Shown: positions 31,708 through 43,235 of the stretch, one piece after another
Numbering within the stretch: the stretch's first letter is position 1
Layout: the number at the start of each line of letters is the position of its first letter
Source: Neovahlkampfia damariscottae
Taxonomy: Eukaryota > Heterolobosea > Selenaionea > Neovahlkampfiida > Neovahlkampfiidae
Direction of reading: 5' to 3'
DNA length: 64,000 nucleotides
Assembly: GCA_016618085.1 (NCBI GenBank)
Contig: JABLTG010000012.1
Span: 124,001 to 188,000 of the forward strand
Translations under genes and position numbers: made by a program
Notes under the pieces: generated by a model
Database searches by the model: none
Told to the model about the DNA's origin: nothing
The model's input: only the letters and a program-made list of their open reading frames with translations

Positions 31708-34121
31708 TTATTTTAAGATTGATTTTTTTAATTCTTCTAATTTTTGAAGCATCAATTCATACTCTTCAAATTTTTCATCTTTTCTTTGGTTTGAAATGTA
31801 ACTAATTACATAGTTTTGACAAACTAAAATTTGTTCATAAATATCTTCATCTACTAACTTCTTTAAATGTTTAACCAAATTTTGAACATGTTTTCCAGAG
31901 GCATGGATGACAAAATTACCCTTAACAATGAACACATATTCACATAATGATAGAAATAATTCAGATGAATTGGTTTCCTTTAAAATCTTTTCTTTTGTTT
32001 CATACTTTTTGTCCATCAATGCTTTCCTATTATGAAAGTAAAATTTAAATAATATTTTTTTTACTTTTCTTTTTTTTTATCAAGTGGTGAATAAAAATAA
32101 TGTAAATCTTCTGAACATTTAGAAAGTTGTGTTAAAAAATTTGACATTGAAGATCCATGTAAACAATTTTTGAGAGTATTCAATGGTTGAATGATGTTTT
32201 TTGGAAATTCTTTAAATATTTTCTTTTCTTCTAATTCATGATCAATATGAAGAGTCAATGCTTGATCTTTTACCATATCATTGATTAATTCAGTACATTT
32301 TGATCTTAATAAAAATTTTTCTAATTCTATATTAAACTCATCTAAAAGAATAACAAATTCAATTTTGTTTTACCATCGTCTTTAAGGTATGAAATACCTT
32401 TATTGTAGACTTGAACTTCTAAAAATAATTTTGTAATGTTATCTCTTGCATCTTTGATTAATTTTTTTCTTTCTGATTCAAAACCAATTGAGATTTTATT
32501 CTTTTCTTCAACATAGATATCTTTGATTTTAGGGAGAAGATATTCAACCATTTCTTCTTTCAATTCATCCTTTAAATGATTAATTTGAAATTCAATTTCT
32601 CACTTCATCCTATTTAAAAGTTTAATTTAAAATCAAATTTACTTGTTCATAGTCTAAATTCCATTTTCTAAATTTTTCAAGTAATAATTTCCAAATATCA
32701 TTTGGTTTTGGTAAAATTAAATCAATTGGATCTTCTTCAATCACTTTTTCTTTTTTTTTATTTCTTTTCTTTTTCTTTTTTTTTTTATCATCTTCTTCAT
32801 CACTTTCAATTTCTTTTTCTGGTTGAACTGTTGATTCATTAATCAATTTTTTAACATTCTTTTTGGCTTCTTCTTTGAATTTATCTAAAAATTCATCTAA
32901 TAACATGACAGGAATGAAATAAACTTCAACAAAAATTTGAACTTTATCTTTGAATAATTTCATTGATGGACAACTTTCAATTAAATTTTTAACATCATTG
33001 TATTCAAATTGTAATGGTAAAACGTCCTTAAAAGTTTAAACATCATTTCATCATACCATATTCAAAATATTCATAGGAGTATTTTGTGAAATTGATTCTT
33101 CAATAACACCATCCAAAGAATCTCTTAATGAAGTAGTGACAGCAAATTGATTTAACAAAATGATACCTTGACATTTTTGTGAAATATAATTCTTAGAAGA
33201 CATTGAAGTATGTGTTAACCATTCTTCAACTTTTGAGTATTCAATATAACCATTTAATTTGATATATTGAACAACAGCTTCTTGAACCGCTTGTTCATAA
33301 ATTTTTGGAACATAAACATCTTTTGAGATAGAACCCAATAATTTCTTTTCTTTTAGCAATTCTTTCAATAATTGATCAAATAAAGCATCATGAAATTGTT
33401 CTCGAATTTCGGATAAAGAAACAGGACGAATGAAGGCACAAAGAGTTCCTCTTAAACGTGACTTTTCTCTTTGAATATAATTATTTGTGAAAAGTGTATC
33501 TTTGTCTAATCTTCCTTGAATGATAGATCCAGTATATTTTGTGATGAATTTTTGAATGAAATCAGGTGGAAGTTGTAATGAATTTGTTAAACTTGAAATA
33601 TGAAGAATACCAGATTCTTGAAGTGTTTCTTCAATTTCTTCACATACTGATATTAAGTGCTTTCTATGATAATTTAAATTTTCTTTTTTTTTACTCAGTT
33701 ATTAATTCAGTTCCAATAAGAATCAAGTCTGAATTTTCTTTCAACATTTTTTCGGTAATTCTTTCTATATTACTAATATCAACATTTAAAAGTGGTGGGA
33801 TGTCAGTTCTTCTAATTCTACCTCCTAGAAAATTTAAAAAAAAAATTGTCGTTTTTTTTTTACCTGAATATTCAATTTCTTGAAGTACTTCCCATTCTAA
33901 TTGTTTCTCTGTCAAATATTCTTTACCATCAAGAGTAAAAATCAAATTTTCAAGAAGTTTTTTCGACTTTAAATAAAAAACCAGTTCTATAACGTTTCTG
34001 TCAGAAAGTTTAACTGTATCCTTTTCCTCTTGTACATCTAAGAATTGTTGTCTTAAATCGTCCTAAAATTTTTTTAAAATTTTTTTTCTTCCAAACCAAA
34101 GAAATTTCTTCGTTGGTCATT
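31708..34121 (-). CDS. UFL1: E3 UFM1-protein ligase 1 (UFL1) homologue
   Basis: Begins MTNEEISL, then after a 34-nt intron DDLRQQFLDVQEEKDTVKLSDRN. The N-terminal winged-helix repeats match UFL1: FTLDGKEYLTEKQLEWEV, GGRIRRTDIPPLLNVD, IEETLQESGILHISSL and QLPPDFIQKFITKY. A central low-complexity Lys/Glu block (DDKKKKKKKRNKKK) at about 32750-32800 and a helical C-terminal domain follow. UFL1 with DDRGK1 transfers UFM1 to ribosomal protein uL24 at the ER, in ribosome quality control. At least seven introns. The length of about 690 residues is close to the family's 790. It is divergent from the kelch-BTB gene, 63 bp apart, with one TGATTGG between them. Confidence 0.9.
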
Positions 34122-34153
34122 TTTTGATTTTTTGTTTGGTTCGAAAATGGAAA

Positions 34154-34160
34154 TGATTGG
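34154..34160. promoter_or_regulatory. CCAATCA-type box in a 63-bp bidirectional promoter
   Basis: TGATTGG at 34154-34160 is the only such box between the divergent UFL1 (ATG at 34121) and kelch-BTB (ATG at 34185) genes. The sense CCAATCA faces UFL1. The same heptamer occurs in the 5' flanks of many genes in the window. Confidence 0.5.
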
Positions 34161-34184
34161 TTGAATTTCTTGTAACTGAAAAAG

Positions 34185-36767
34185 ATGTTAAAGTACTGGA
34201 CAGAAACAAAACAAAAGGCATTAATAACATCCCATGTACCTTCAAAAAGAAGAAGACATTCCGCTGTTTTGTATGGTGACTTTTTGTATATTCTAGGAGG
34301 TTTTGATGGACAGAATTATTTGAGTGATTTTCACTGTTATAATTTTTATACAAACGAGTGGTTACAGTTAGAATCAATAGATATACCATTATGTGGTCAT
34401 ACAGCTTCTGTATATAAAGATAAACTGTTTGAAAAACAAATTTTAAATTAAAAAAATTTAAGTTACGTTTTTGGAGGCTACGATGGAAAGAATTATTTAG
34501 GATCGTTATATGAGTATGATTTCACTTTGAAAAAGTGGAATCTATTGTTAAAAGATGTCAAAAATTTAACAGATAGAGCTTTTCATTCTTCAGTTATTTA
34601 TAAAGATAAAATGTACATTTTTGGAGGATATAATTTGGTAGAATTTTTTTTTTATTTTTTTTTTAATTGTTTTTGAATAGTTTGGTTGTAGAGATTCTTC
34701 AGTTTGGGAATTTAGCTTCAAACAAAAAATTTTTACAAAATTATTACTTTCTGGTGAGAATCCACCACCTTATAAAAGAAGAAATCATACAGCTGTTGTA
34801 TATAAAGATTCAATGTATATATTCGGAGGATTTTCTGATGTAAACACAAAAACAAAATTCTGACCTTTTCCAGAAAGAGTATTTTAATGATTTTTTTCGA
34901 TATGAATTTTTAACAAGAACTTGGACTGAAATTAAAAATCATTTTGGTGTAATACCAACACCAAGAGCAGTTCATACTGCTGTTGTTGAAAATCATTTGA
35001 TGTATATTGTTGGAGGGTAAATATTCTTACTTCAATATTAAAAATTCTTTCTTTAGATACGCAGACGAAAAAAGGTCAAATAACATTTCAGTGTTCAATT
35101 TTATAACATATGAATGGATAAAGCTGACACCACTAAACAATGAAAATAAAATCTTTCCACAAAGAGGAAGACACAGTACAACTATTAGAAAAGGGAAAAT
35201 GTATATATTCGGTGGAACAACTGATTTAGGAGTAAATAATGAACTAATAGAATTAGATATCACGAATGAATTGAAAGATGAAGGAATTTTAAAATGCTTG
35301 AACCAAATCAAACCAGATACTTGTATTGAAGTTTCAGAAAAAAAATTCTATGCACATTCTTTCATCTTATCACAGAGTTTTGTGATGGAATCTTTCTTAA
35401 AAGGTGTAATGAATGTTCATATCAGAAGAAAAAGAAATGTTGAAGTTTTGTCTTCGAATTTACCTTCAACCACTAGTTCAAATAATTTCAAAAAACATGT
35501 CAGAAATATTTCATCTATGAATGAAAATGATTTAAGTTCTAATTTAACATCACCAAGATCAAGTACCACAAATCATTCAGATATGAAAGAATTTTCTATT
35601 CGAGATACATCACCGGAAATTTTTTTATTGGTTCTTCAATATTTATATGGAAAGATCATCAATATCGACAAAATATCAACTTTAGTTGAATTATGTAGAG
35701 CTTCAGAATCTTATAAATTGAATAATTTAAGATCAATTTGTCTTCAACAATTTCAAAAAATCATTAATGAACAAAATTATGACATATTTTATCAAATAGT
35801 TTCAAAAATTAAATTCACCACATTATTGAATTATTTAGATGTTTGGAAAGAAAAATTTTCAAAAATTGAAAATCATCAACAAAAAAATTTATATCAATTT
35901 ATTGAATTATCAAATCCAGAACCATTATATAATATTGATTTGAAAAAGAAATTAGTTGAATTACATGAAACAAAAGAAAATTGTGATTTGATTATTATAT
36001 CAAAAGATAAGGTTTCTATTGCTTGTCATTCATATATTTTATCTTCTACTTCAGATTATTTTTTCAATTTATTTTTGTCCAATGATGAATCAACATTTCA
36101 AATTGAATTACAATCTGATATTTTAAGATATGTTTTTGAATTTTTATATACTAATTCAATTAATTTCCCTTCAAATATTATTCTTGAAAAATTGATTTTT
36201 TTATACCAAATTTCAGATACAGTTGTGAAATCAACTGAATTTAAAGAATTCATGTTTTCTGTGATTGTAAAGAATTTAAGCTCAGAAACTATTTTAGATA
36301 CGATAAAGTATTGCATGAAATATTTCATCAAAGATCGATTATATGATTATTGTTTAATTTATATTGAAACAACAGGTAAATCTGTATTGACAAAATATTT
36401 GATTGAATCAACTTTGATGAAAAATGAATTACCATTTCATATTAGAGAACCTACAATTTCAAAACATAAAAAAATGTTGTCATTTTCAAATCACTTAGAC
36501 CTTGGTGATGGTGAACTTGATGCTGATCTTTCAACAGATCGATCAGATTCCTACATTGTTCAAAAAGAAAAACGTTCATTTAGGGTAATTTCCTTTTCTG
36601 GTGAATCTGAAGATACAAATAAAATTGAGGAATTAGAGTTAAAAATACAATCACAGGAGCTGGTTATCCAACAACAATATGAAACTATTGATGCTTTGGT
36701 TGAGAAACAAAAACAAAATGAAAAATTATTGGATCAGATCATAGAGCATCTTGCACAGAAAGAATAA
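34185..36767 (+). CDS. Kelch-repeat, double BTB protein (LZTR1-like)
   Basis: Five exons, with introns near 34431-34464, 34635-34680, 34842-34875 and 35019-35055. The N-terminal half is a six-bladed kelch propeller: RRRHSAVLYGDFLYILGGFDG, YVFGGYDGKNY, MYIFGGY, MYIFGGFSD, MYIVGGYADE, MYIFGGTTD. A BTB domain follows (DTCIEVSEKKFYAHSFIL), with a Ser-rich insert, a BACK-like helical part, then a second BTB (NCDLIIISKDKVSIACHSYIL) and a terminal coiled coil. Kelch followed by two BTB domains is the LZTR1 plan, a CUL3 adaptor that ubiquitinates Ras-type GTPases. Targets here are unknown. Similar double-BTB proteins are common in amoebae, so strict orthology is not claimed. Confidence 0.85.
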
Positions 36768-36807
36768 ATAAATTGAATATATATTTTAAATTATCATTAA
36801 ATTAACT

Positions 36808-37565
36808 TTATTTTTCAATTTGAGATTCCAAAATATCGGTTAAATTCTTAAGAGAATTTCCATCATTCTTTTTTTCACGAATTTTTTCTTGACAGTGAAT
36901 GATTTATTTCACTTACTCAGATATACATCAGGTTTTGATATGATTGAAAATTCACTTGATATTTTTGAACATACTATTTGATAAGTATCTTCATCAGTTT
37001 TATGATAAAAATTTATCAAGAAAGAAAAATTGCCTTTCCAAGAAAATCTGAAAAAATTTAGAATACAAATTGTTGTTTACGATTTTCTTTCTGTTGGCCA
37101 CACTAAATTTACTTTTTTTTTTTTTTAATTCTGTTGTTTAGTCTTACTTTCACAAGTACCGTTTTCTTCTTTTACAAAGTAATTTACAACAGGAATTTCG
37201 AGTTTTTTTTCCTTTTGAACAACTTCTACAAAATCTTCAGCACAATTATTTACAATTCCTTTTGGTCTAACCAACTTTGAAAAATTTCAAAAACAATTTT
37301 TCAATACCTGAAGTTCTCCTGCAAATTTTGCATCTTTTCCGTAAAAATTTACAAAATTTTCGTTTGGTTTTATCAAGAAATCGTAATGATGAGTTCTAAA
37401 CAAAATATTAGAAGGTGATTCTTCTTGATTTTTTATTTTTCGACTAGAAACTGAGATTTTTAGGTCTGCATTGATATCTCTGGAATTTTCTGGTAAAGAA
37501 GTTTTCCATTGAAGATTAATTTCATGAAAATTTTGTTTTCCGTTTGGTGACGTTGTCTCTTTCAT
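36808..37565 (-). CDS. Unknown beta-rich protein
   Basis: Five exons spliced by introns of 28-45 nt, one with a 14-A run. The product is about 215 residues: MKETTSPNGKQNFHEINLQW, ILFRTHHYDFLIKPNENFVN, LVRPKGIVNNCAEDFVEVV, WKGNFSFLINFYHKTDEDTY and a terminal LTDILESQIEK. Alternating hydrophobic residues suggest beta sheets, and no membrane segment is present. I do not recognise a family. A CCAAT box (GGCCAATAAAC) sits about 20 nt upstream of the ATG. Confidence 0.5.
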
Positions 37566-37740
37566 TCCTCAAATTGATCTTTCAATTGGCCAATAAACAT
37601 GAAGTAATTGTTGGAAATTGAGAACTCAAAATGATGAAATATGATCGAGAACGCTGTTTTTTTTGCTTTTATGGTTTTTTAACATTTGATTGGATCAATC
37701 AAATCACAGGTTTTCCTCATACTTCTAAAACAACAACACA

Positions 37741-38708
37741 ATGGATTTATTAGATTCATTAATTGAAGACGCAAAGAAAAAGAAATTAATATCAATATCA
37801 AATTTTAGGAAAATTAAAAGAAAGGTAGTTCAAAAACAAAACAAAAACTAACACAGAAATAGTTCATTGAAATAGTATCAGAAGAAAGCAATTGCATACA
37901 AATACATGCACCAGCAAATATAGTAGGAAAATTATCTGGAAAATTTGATGATTTAATGTCAGTTTTGAGTCTTAAGAACTTACCTAAAACTCAATATCTT
38001 TTTTTGGTAAATATTTTTCAATTAATTTTTTCAATAAAATAGGGAAATTATGTGAACAAACACTATGATTCTGTTGAAGTGTTTACAATGCTCGTTCTTT
38101 GCAAAGTAAAATATCCCAAAAACGTGTTTCTTCTTCGTGGAAATCATGAAGAAACAAAAATCGGCCAAGTGTATGGGTTTTATGATGAATGTTTCCGAAA
38201 GTACGGTGATTATTCATTTTTTAAAGATTCAATCGAAATATTTGACTATTTGAGTCTTTGTGCTTTGGTGAATGGAAAACTATTTTGCGTGAACGGAGGA
38301 TTGTCTCCTGACATAAAAACTATCGAAAAAATCAATACATTAGATAGAGTGAAGAATATGGGATATGAGGGACCGATTATTGATTTATTATGGAGTGATC
38401 CTGAAGAGGGATTGGATAATTGGGCTGTCAATCCAAGGGGTGCAGGTTTTTTATATGGTGAAAACGTAGTAAATAAATTCAATTGGATGAACAACTTGAA
38501 ATTGATTTGTAGGAGTCATCAAATATCTATGGATGGGTATCATTATTCATTTCCAAATCAAAGTGTATTGACCATTTTCTCTTGTTCAAATTTTGGCTAT
38601 AGATGCGGAAACAAAGCAAGTTATGTAAAATTTGACGAAAATCTGAGTGCACAGTTTGTTGTTTATTATAACAACGATTCCAGTGATACAAATGGCTTTC
38701 TCCTTTGA
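37741..38708 (+). CDS. PPP-family phosphatase homologue lacking metal-binding residues (pseudophosphatase)
   Basis: Three exons give a PP2A/PP4/PP6-type fold of about 290 residues. Conserved parts are KNVFLLRGNHEETKI, YGFYDECFRKYG, LLWSDPEEG, NPRGAGFLYG, ICRSHQ and FSCSNFGYRCGN, all diagnostic of this group. The active-site motifs are altered: GDxHGQ is replaced by HAPANIVGKLSG, GDYVDRG reads GNYVNKH, and HGGLSP reads NGGLSP. Only GNHE is intact. Aspartates and a histidine that ligate the two metals are therefore missing, which predicts loss of phosphatase activity while the fold is kept. The frame is clean over about 290 codons, arguing for a working non-enzymatic protein, for instance a scaffold competing for PP2A-like regulators. 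Confidence 0.85.
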
Positions 38709-38723
38709 AGATACAGAGCTCAC

Positions 38724-39440
38724 TTGTTGACCAGTAAAATTAATGGTTTTGATCAATTTTTGTCGATGATTTTTGTTAAGAGGTTTGGGTTAAAAGTAAG
38801 TTTGAGTGATAAAGTTAGTCCTGGTATGTTGTACCTGAACTGTTTATTAAACATTTTAAAGAGACTAGCCGTTACAAATCAGTGGGTATTTATATTATTG
38901 ATAAACAACGCTGGAATTATGTTCATTGAACAATTTTCCACACAAAAACCAGAAAATTATTAAAAAAGTTTTGACATAAATGTTTTAGGAGTCTTAAATG
39001 GTACACATCTCGTTTTAGATGGTATGATTCAAAGAAAGAAAGGTACAATCATCAATATTTCATCAGTTTCTAGAATAAAAGCATTCCCAAATCATAGTAC
39101 ATATTGTGGAACAAAAGCAGCTGTTTGTTTATTCACTGAAACTCTGAGACAAGAAGTTGCTTCCTCAGGAGTTAGAGTTTCCGTTGTTTGTCCAGTATGA
39201 TTTTATTTCAATTTTAAAACAAAATTAGGGCATTGTAGACACAGACTTATTATCAATTAATCCAACACCTGTCATTGAAGGTTATAATTCATGGGTGAAA
39301 ACTCTTGGAAAAGTTTTGGAATCAAAAGATGTTTCAGATTCTTGTTTATTCATTTCCAACGCACCACAACATTCTTGTATTCGTGAAATTGTTCTTGCAC
39401 CATCTGGACAATCGGTTGAAATAAATTTTTCGTTTTATTC
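38724..39440 (+). pseudogene. Short-chain dehydrogenase remnant, 5' truncated
   Basis: Downstream half of an SDR: INNAGIMFIEQFSTQKPENY, INVLGVLNGTHLVLDGMI, GTIINISSVSRIKAFPNHS, the catalytic YCGTKAAV (Tyr-x3-Lys), then VSVVCPGIVDTDLL after a short intron at about 39197-39229. The N-terminal Rossmann glycine motif (TGxxxGIG) is absent: the sequence before INNAG is unrelated. An in-frame stop follows KPENY. No good start or promoter is seen, and the frame abuts the phosphatase stop. It is best read as a truncated, decayed oxidoreductase gene whose C-terminus overlaps the end of the vWFA gene. Confidence 0.6.
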
Positions 39441-39480
39441 CCAAAATGGATGTTTTTGTTCGAATTTAGAAAAAAATAGT

Positions 39481-40338
39481 TTATTTCTCCCATCCTTGTT
39501 TTTGCCTTGTGGAATGGATTGATAAATTTACTACATTTTGATAATTTTGATGTTGCAAATCTTCAAGTTCTTCGGAAACATAAGTTGATAAATAGGAAGG
39601 TTTTCTCATTTTACATTCTTCCATTTTAATTTTATCATCACTCCAACCATTTTTTTTTAATTTTTCTTTTTTTCTCATAATGTGACTTTCAGAGACTCCT
39701 TCTGAAAGCATTCTTGATTTTTCTTCTTGCACAACTTTCTCTGGTAATTTAGCTTCTTGAACTAAAATAATTCTACTCCCTTCATCATAAATTTTCTTGA
39801 ATTCTTCAATCATAATGTCAGTATCATTTTGAATTTTCATGAATGAAAAATCAATTTCCATTTTGATCATCTTTTCAAATAAATTTTCTGCAGTCAATCC
39901 ATATTTATGATCGAGTTCTGCATAATTATCACTGTATCCTTTGGTGTGGTATTTATTTCCATGACAAGGAGCATCTGCGAAATGAATCAACATTTTAGCT
40001 TTGCTTGACCAATCTAGTTTTAAAGCTGCATCAATTCCTGAGAAAACATCTTCAGCTCCATCACCACCTCCAGTAGCTTGGATTTTTCCAACAAAGTTTT
40101 TGAAATCTTGATACTTTGTCGAGAATTGAAAAACTTCAAGAAGTTTTGAATCAGTATAATCCCTGTATGCAACCATAGCCAGTCTAATTTGTTGATTTGG
40201 GTTCTCTTTATTCATGTCATCAATAATTTGAAGAATATTCGCTTTAGTTTGCGTGATCCATGATCCCATTGATCCTGTTGCATCCATTAAAAAGCAGAGG
40301 TCAAGAGTTTCATCTTTTGTGTCTTGTTTTATTTTCAT
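39481..40338 (-). CDS. von Willebrand factor A domain protein (vwkA-type, no kinase)
   Basis: A single-exon protein of 285 residues beginning MKIKQDTKDETLDLCFLMDATGSMG. The DATGSMG segment supplies the DxSxS-like MIDAS metal site (DxTxS here), and IRLAMVAYRDYTD plus TGGGDGAEDVFSGIDAAL continue the domain. HFADAPCHGNKYHTKGYSDNY is characteristic of vWFA domains found next to alpha-kinases (VwkA in Dictyostelium) and of related stand-alone proteins. No alpha-kinase follows. A charged helical tail (RKKEKLKKNGWSDDKIK) precedes a short C-terminus. A role in binding partners via Mg is inferred. Confidence 0.75.
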   Translation of the reverse strand: MKIKQDTKDETLDLCFLMDATGSMGSWITQTKANILQIIDDMNKENPNQQIRLAMVAYRDYTDSKLLEVFQFSTKYQDFKNFVGKIQATGGGDGAEDVFSGIDAALKLDWSSKAKMLIHFADAPCHGNKYHTKGYSDNYAELDHKYGLTAENLFEKMIKMEIDFSFMKIQNDTDIMIEEFKKIYDEGSRIILVQEAKLPEKVVQEEKSRMLSEGVSESHIMRKKEKLKKNGWSDDKIKMEECKMRKPSYLSTYVSEELEDLQHQNYQNVVNLSIHSTRQKQGWEK

Positions 40339-40520
40339 TTTGTTTTGTGATCAATAAGTTCAAGTTGCATTTATTTATAGTTCTAAAATCCAAAAATAAT
40401 CAGCTAAAAATAATTTTCTTTTTCTAAATTTAGATCAAATATCAACAATCGAAAAAAAAAGAATGGTGGTTGAATTATATTTGTGATTTATTTCTTAGGT
40501 TAAAAATGTGATTTATTTCT

Positions 40521-41515
40521 TTAAAACTGTGAATAGCTATCGCTACAAAACATTAAATATGCTGCAGTTGGTGCACACATGCACATAAGACAACAAAAAG
40601 TTAACACAACTCCAACAAGTATTCCAATACCCCAATAAACATTATTCAGAGCAGTTTTATACATGTATATTCCTTCCATATTCAATACGTATGGAATTTC
40701 AGCGACAATTGGATCTTTCTTGTGCCTAATGTAAAGATCCACCATTGGATTTTGTATTTCTGTGTTCTTTGTTGGTTTATATGCAGTTGGTGTGACTGAA
40801 TAGTGGTAATATGCTCCAGAACTTGCATAAGAGACATGTTCATTCAATATACATCCTTCTGTTTTTATCAGCATTTCTGTTGGATCAAAAACCAGACAAA
40901 TATCTTTGATAGTCATTGGTTTTACTTCTTCTTCCATACGGAACAAATCAATGGTAATAGCTCCAATTCCTCTGTAATTTTTGCCTTCATAAATTTTGAC
41001 GTCTAATGTCGTCTTCTTTGATACGTCAAAAACCATATTGGTTCCAAGTGATAACTGTTTCTTTTGAAAGCGTAGTTGATCATAAACTAAATATTCTGAA
41101 AGATACAATTGGTCATCCTAAAAACAACATCGGATAATTAAATATTTTTTTTTTTTTTTTTACATTTAACGTGTTTGGTTTTACCATGACGTCTGATGGT
41201 TTGAATGAACTTGAAACATTGAAAGAAAAGTCATAAATTTCTGGAATAACAGTTTTAAAAGATTCTGCATTTTTTTTGTTAAAATCATAAGCTGAAATGA
41301 AAACATAAGGTGCTGAGTTTGGGTATTGTACTGCTCCTATGATGGCATAAATAGGCTTTAGAAAGTTGGTAAGTTGATTTTTTTTTTCTTACGGCAACAA
41401 TTCCCATCAGAAATCCAGATGTAAGTATTGCCATGATCCATCCTGAAGCAAAAGTAAAAAATAGTACAACAAGAAAGTAGAAAAAAACAGTGCAGTAAAC
41501 TGATAAATCAGCCAT
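40521..41515 (-). CDS. Two-transmembrane protein of unknown function
   Basis: Three exons. Exon 1 (MADLSVYCTVFFYFLVVLFF to GFLMGIVA) holds one or two hydrophobic helices. After a 37-nt intron comes a beta-rich domain (GAVQYPNSAPYVFISAYDFN, PSDVMVKPNTLNV, LGTNMVFDVSKKTTLDVKIY, RGIGAITIDLFRMEEE) and a C-terminal helix (VYWGIGILVGVVLTFCCLMC) followed by a short tail. The layout suggests a membrane protein with a large lumenal or extracellular loop between terminal helices. No family is recognised. Two ATTGG boxes lie at about 41528 and 41661, upstream of the start. Confidence 0.55.
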
Positions 41516-41758
41516 TTTATGGATTAAAATCGATTGGATAAAAAAACGCGTTGACCAATGGGAGTTGTAGTATTTTATTTCTTTTGGTTTCTTTTCTCAA
41601 ATTTCCAACAGATTCCTTCAGGGAAAGACAAATTTCCACCAACCAAATAAAAACAATTTCCGATTGGTTCGTAAGAAATGCTAAAAATAAATGAAGCAAA
41701 AGCATAAAAAGAGTGGAATTCCGTTTTCCGTTCAACAAAACAAAAACCAAACAAAGAA

Positions 41759-42472
41759 ATGAAAGCAAAATTTTTTATCAACCAAGAAATCAGGAGATTA
41801 TCCATTGACGAAAATACTTCCTTTGAACAACTAAAAAACATCATTGAAGATTTTTGGTTATCACAAAATCCAAATGACAAACAATCACTTCAAACTCTTA
41901 GTTTCAGATATTTGGATACAGATGAAGACTGGGTGCGTTTTTCTACTGCTGAAGAATGGAAAGATGCTTTAACAAATGTCAAAGAAGTTTTAAAGGTCAA
42001 AATTGAAAAAGAAAGTGAAATGAAACCAAAACACCAACCAAAAGTAAATGAAGAAAATGTAAATCAACCAAAACACCAACATAACTCACAACCTCAATTT
42101 CCGAACTTTTCTCAACAAGGACAACAAGGAAATGGAATGGATTTTATTCAACAATTTTTAACACCTGAAAATATTCAAATGGCTCAAAATATGTTCTCAC
42201 AGTTCACACAAGGTCAAAATCAAAATGATTTTATGAACATGTTTCAACAAGGACAACAGAATGGTCAACCAGCAAATATGTTTCCATTTTTCCAAACACC
42301 AGAACAATACCAAAAACAACCTGAAAAGAAAAATCTTTCTGATGAAGAAGTAAAATCTTTGAATGAACAATTACTTGGAATGGGATTTATAGATTCATCA
42401 ATGAATGAATCTCTTTTAAAAAAATATGAAGGAAATGTAGAAAAAGTTGTAAATCATCTCATATCTTTATAA
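41759..42472 (+). CDS. PB1 and UBA domain protein
   Basis: A single-exon protein of 237 residues. Residues 1-85 are a PB1 fold: MKAKFFINQEIRRLSID, with the acidic OPCA-like stretch FRYLDTDEDWVRFSTAEEW. The middle is Gln/Asn-rich and low in complexity (HQPKVNEENVNQPKHQHNS). The C-terminus is a UBA domain: LNEQLLGMGFIDSSMNESLL and a YEGNVEKVVNHLISL helix. PB1 plus UBA is the core of the autophagy receptors p62 and NBR1, though the ZZ and FW domains are missing. A ubiquitin-binding adaptor role is a fair inference. Confidence 0.8.
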   Translation: MKAKFFINQEIRRLSIDENTSFEQLKNIIEDFWLSQNPNDKQSLQTLSFRYLDTDEDWVRFSTAEEWKDALTNVKEVLKVKIEKESEMKPKHQPKVNEENVNQPKHQHNSQPQFPNFSQQGQQGNGMDFIQQFLTPENIQMAQNMFSQFTQGQNQNDFMNMFQQGQQNGQPANMFPFFQTPEQYQKQPEKKNLSDEEVKSLNEQLLGMGFIDSSMNESLLKKYEGNVEKVVNHLISL

Positions 42473-42539
42473 ATTTTAATTGTTTTATATTTGTTTTTTT
42501 CCACCTACCAATAAAAACCCAGTTTATACCCAACAGAAG

Positions 42540-43118
42540 ATGTTCCGTAGAGCTTGGACAAGTTATAAACAATTGAATGAAAAAAGTCCATTGGCAACTA
42601 AAATGATTACAACAGGTGGAATTTATTTTGCTGGTGAAGTTACTGGACAATTCGTTCAGAAAAAAATAAAAAAAAAAGAAAAAAAATTTGATTATAAAAA
42701 TCTCTTCAGAATGACTTTCTTTGGAACTATAATATTGGCACCATATTTACATTATTATTTCAAAGGTCTTGATAAATTAATTACTTTACCTGGTAACAAA
42801 GGAGTCTTTGGAAAATTATTATTCGATCAAACAGTTGGTTCATCTATTTTTTGTGTTGGATTTCCAACTTATTTGACTTTAACAAGAGGTGGTAGTTTAC
42901 AAGAAGTAAAGAATTACTTGAAGGATAATTTTATGAAACTTGTAAATTTCACATTTTTTCACACATTTCTTTATTAGTTGTATGCGAATTGGAAACTTTG
43001 GCCTGCTGTTAATTTTATAACTTTTGCTTTTGTACCTATGAATTTAAGAGTGTTATTTGTAAATGTTGCTGCATTCTTTTGGACAATAGTGTTATCATTG
43101 ATGACTTCTGAAGATTGA
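42540..43118 (+). CDS. Mpv17/PMP22 family membrane protein
   Basis: Two exons with an intron at about 42939-42976. Starts MFRRAWTSYKQLNEKSPLAT, then ITTGGIYFAGEVTGQFVQ (first helix), FRMTFFGTIILAPYLHYYF, and the family signature in exon 2: YANWKLWPAVNFITFAFVPMN then LRVLFVNVAAFFWTIVLS. These four-helix proteins form non-selective channels of the mitochondrial inner or peroxisomal membrane. The length, about 180 residues, is normal. A Lys-rich loop (KKIKKKEKKFDYKN) separates helices 1 and 2. Membrane destination is not decided by sequence. Confidence 0.9.
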
Positions 43119-43235
43119 AGCAATTTTATGTTAGAAATAAAATGAATTTTCAAATAGTTAACAATATGTTGCTTCATTTTCATTTTTGATTTTGTTTGGT
43201 CATTGGTTGAATTTTTGACAAATCAAACCTCCTCA

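Noticed and set aside
38724-38963. Independent 79-residue gene
   Set aside because: It continues into SDR sequence after a stop and lacks its own start features. Better read as part of the SDR remnant.
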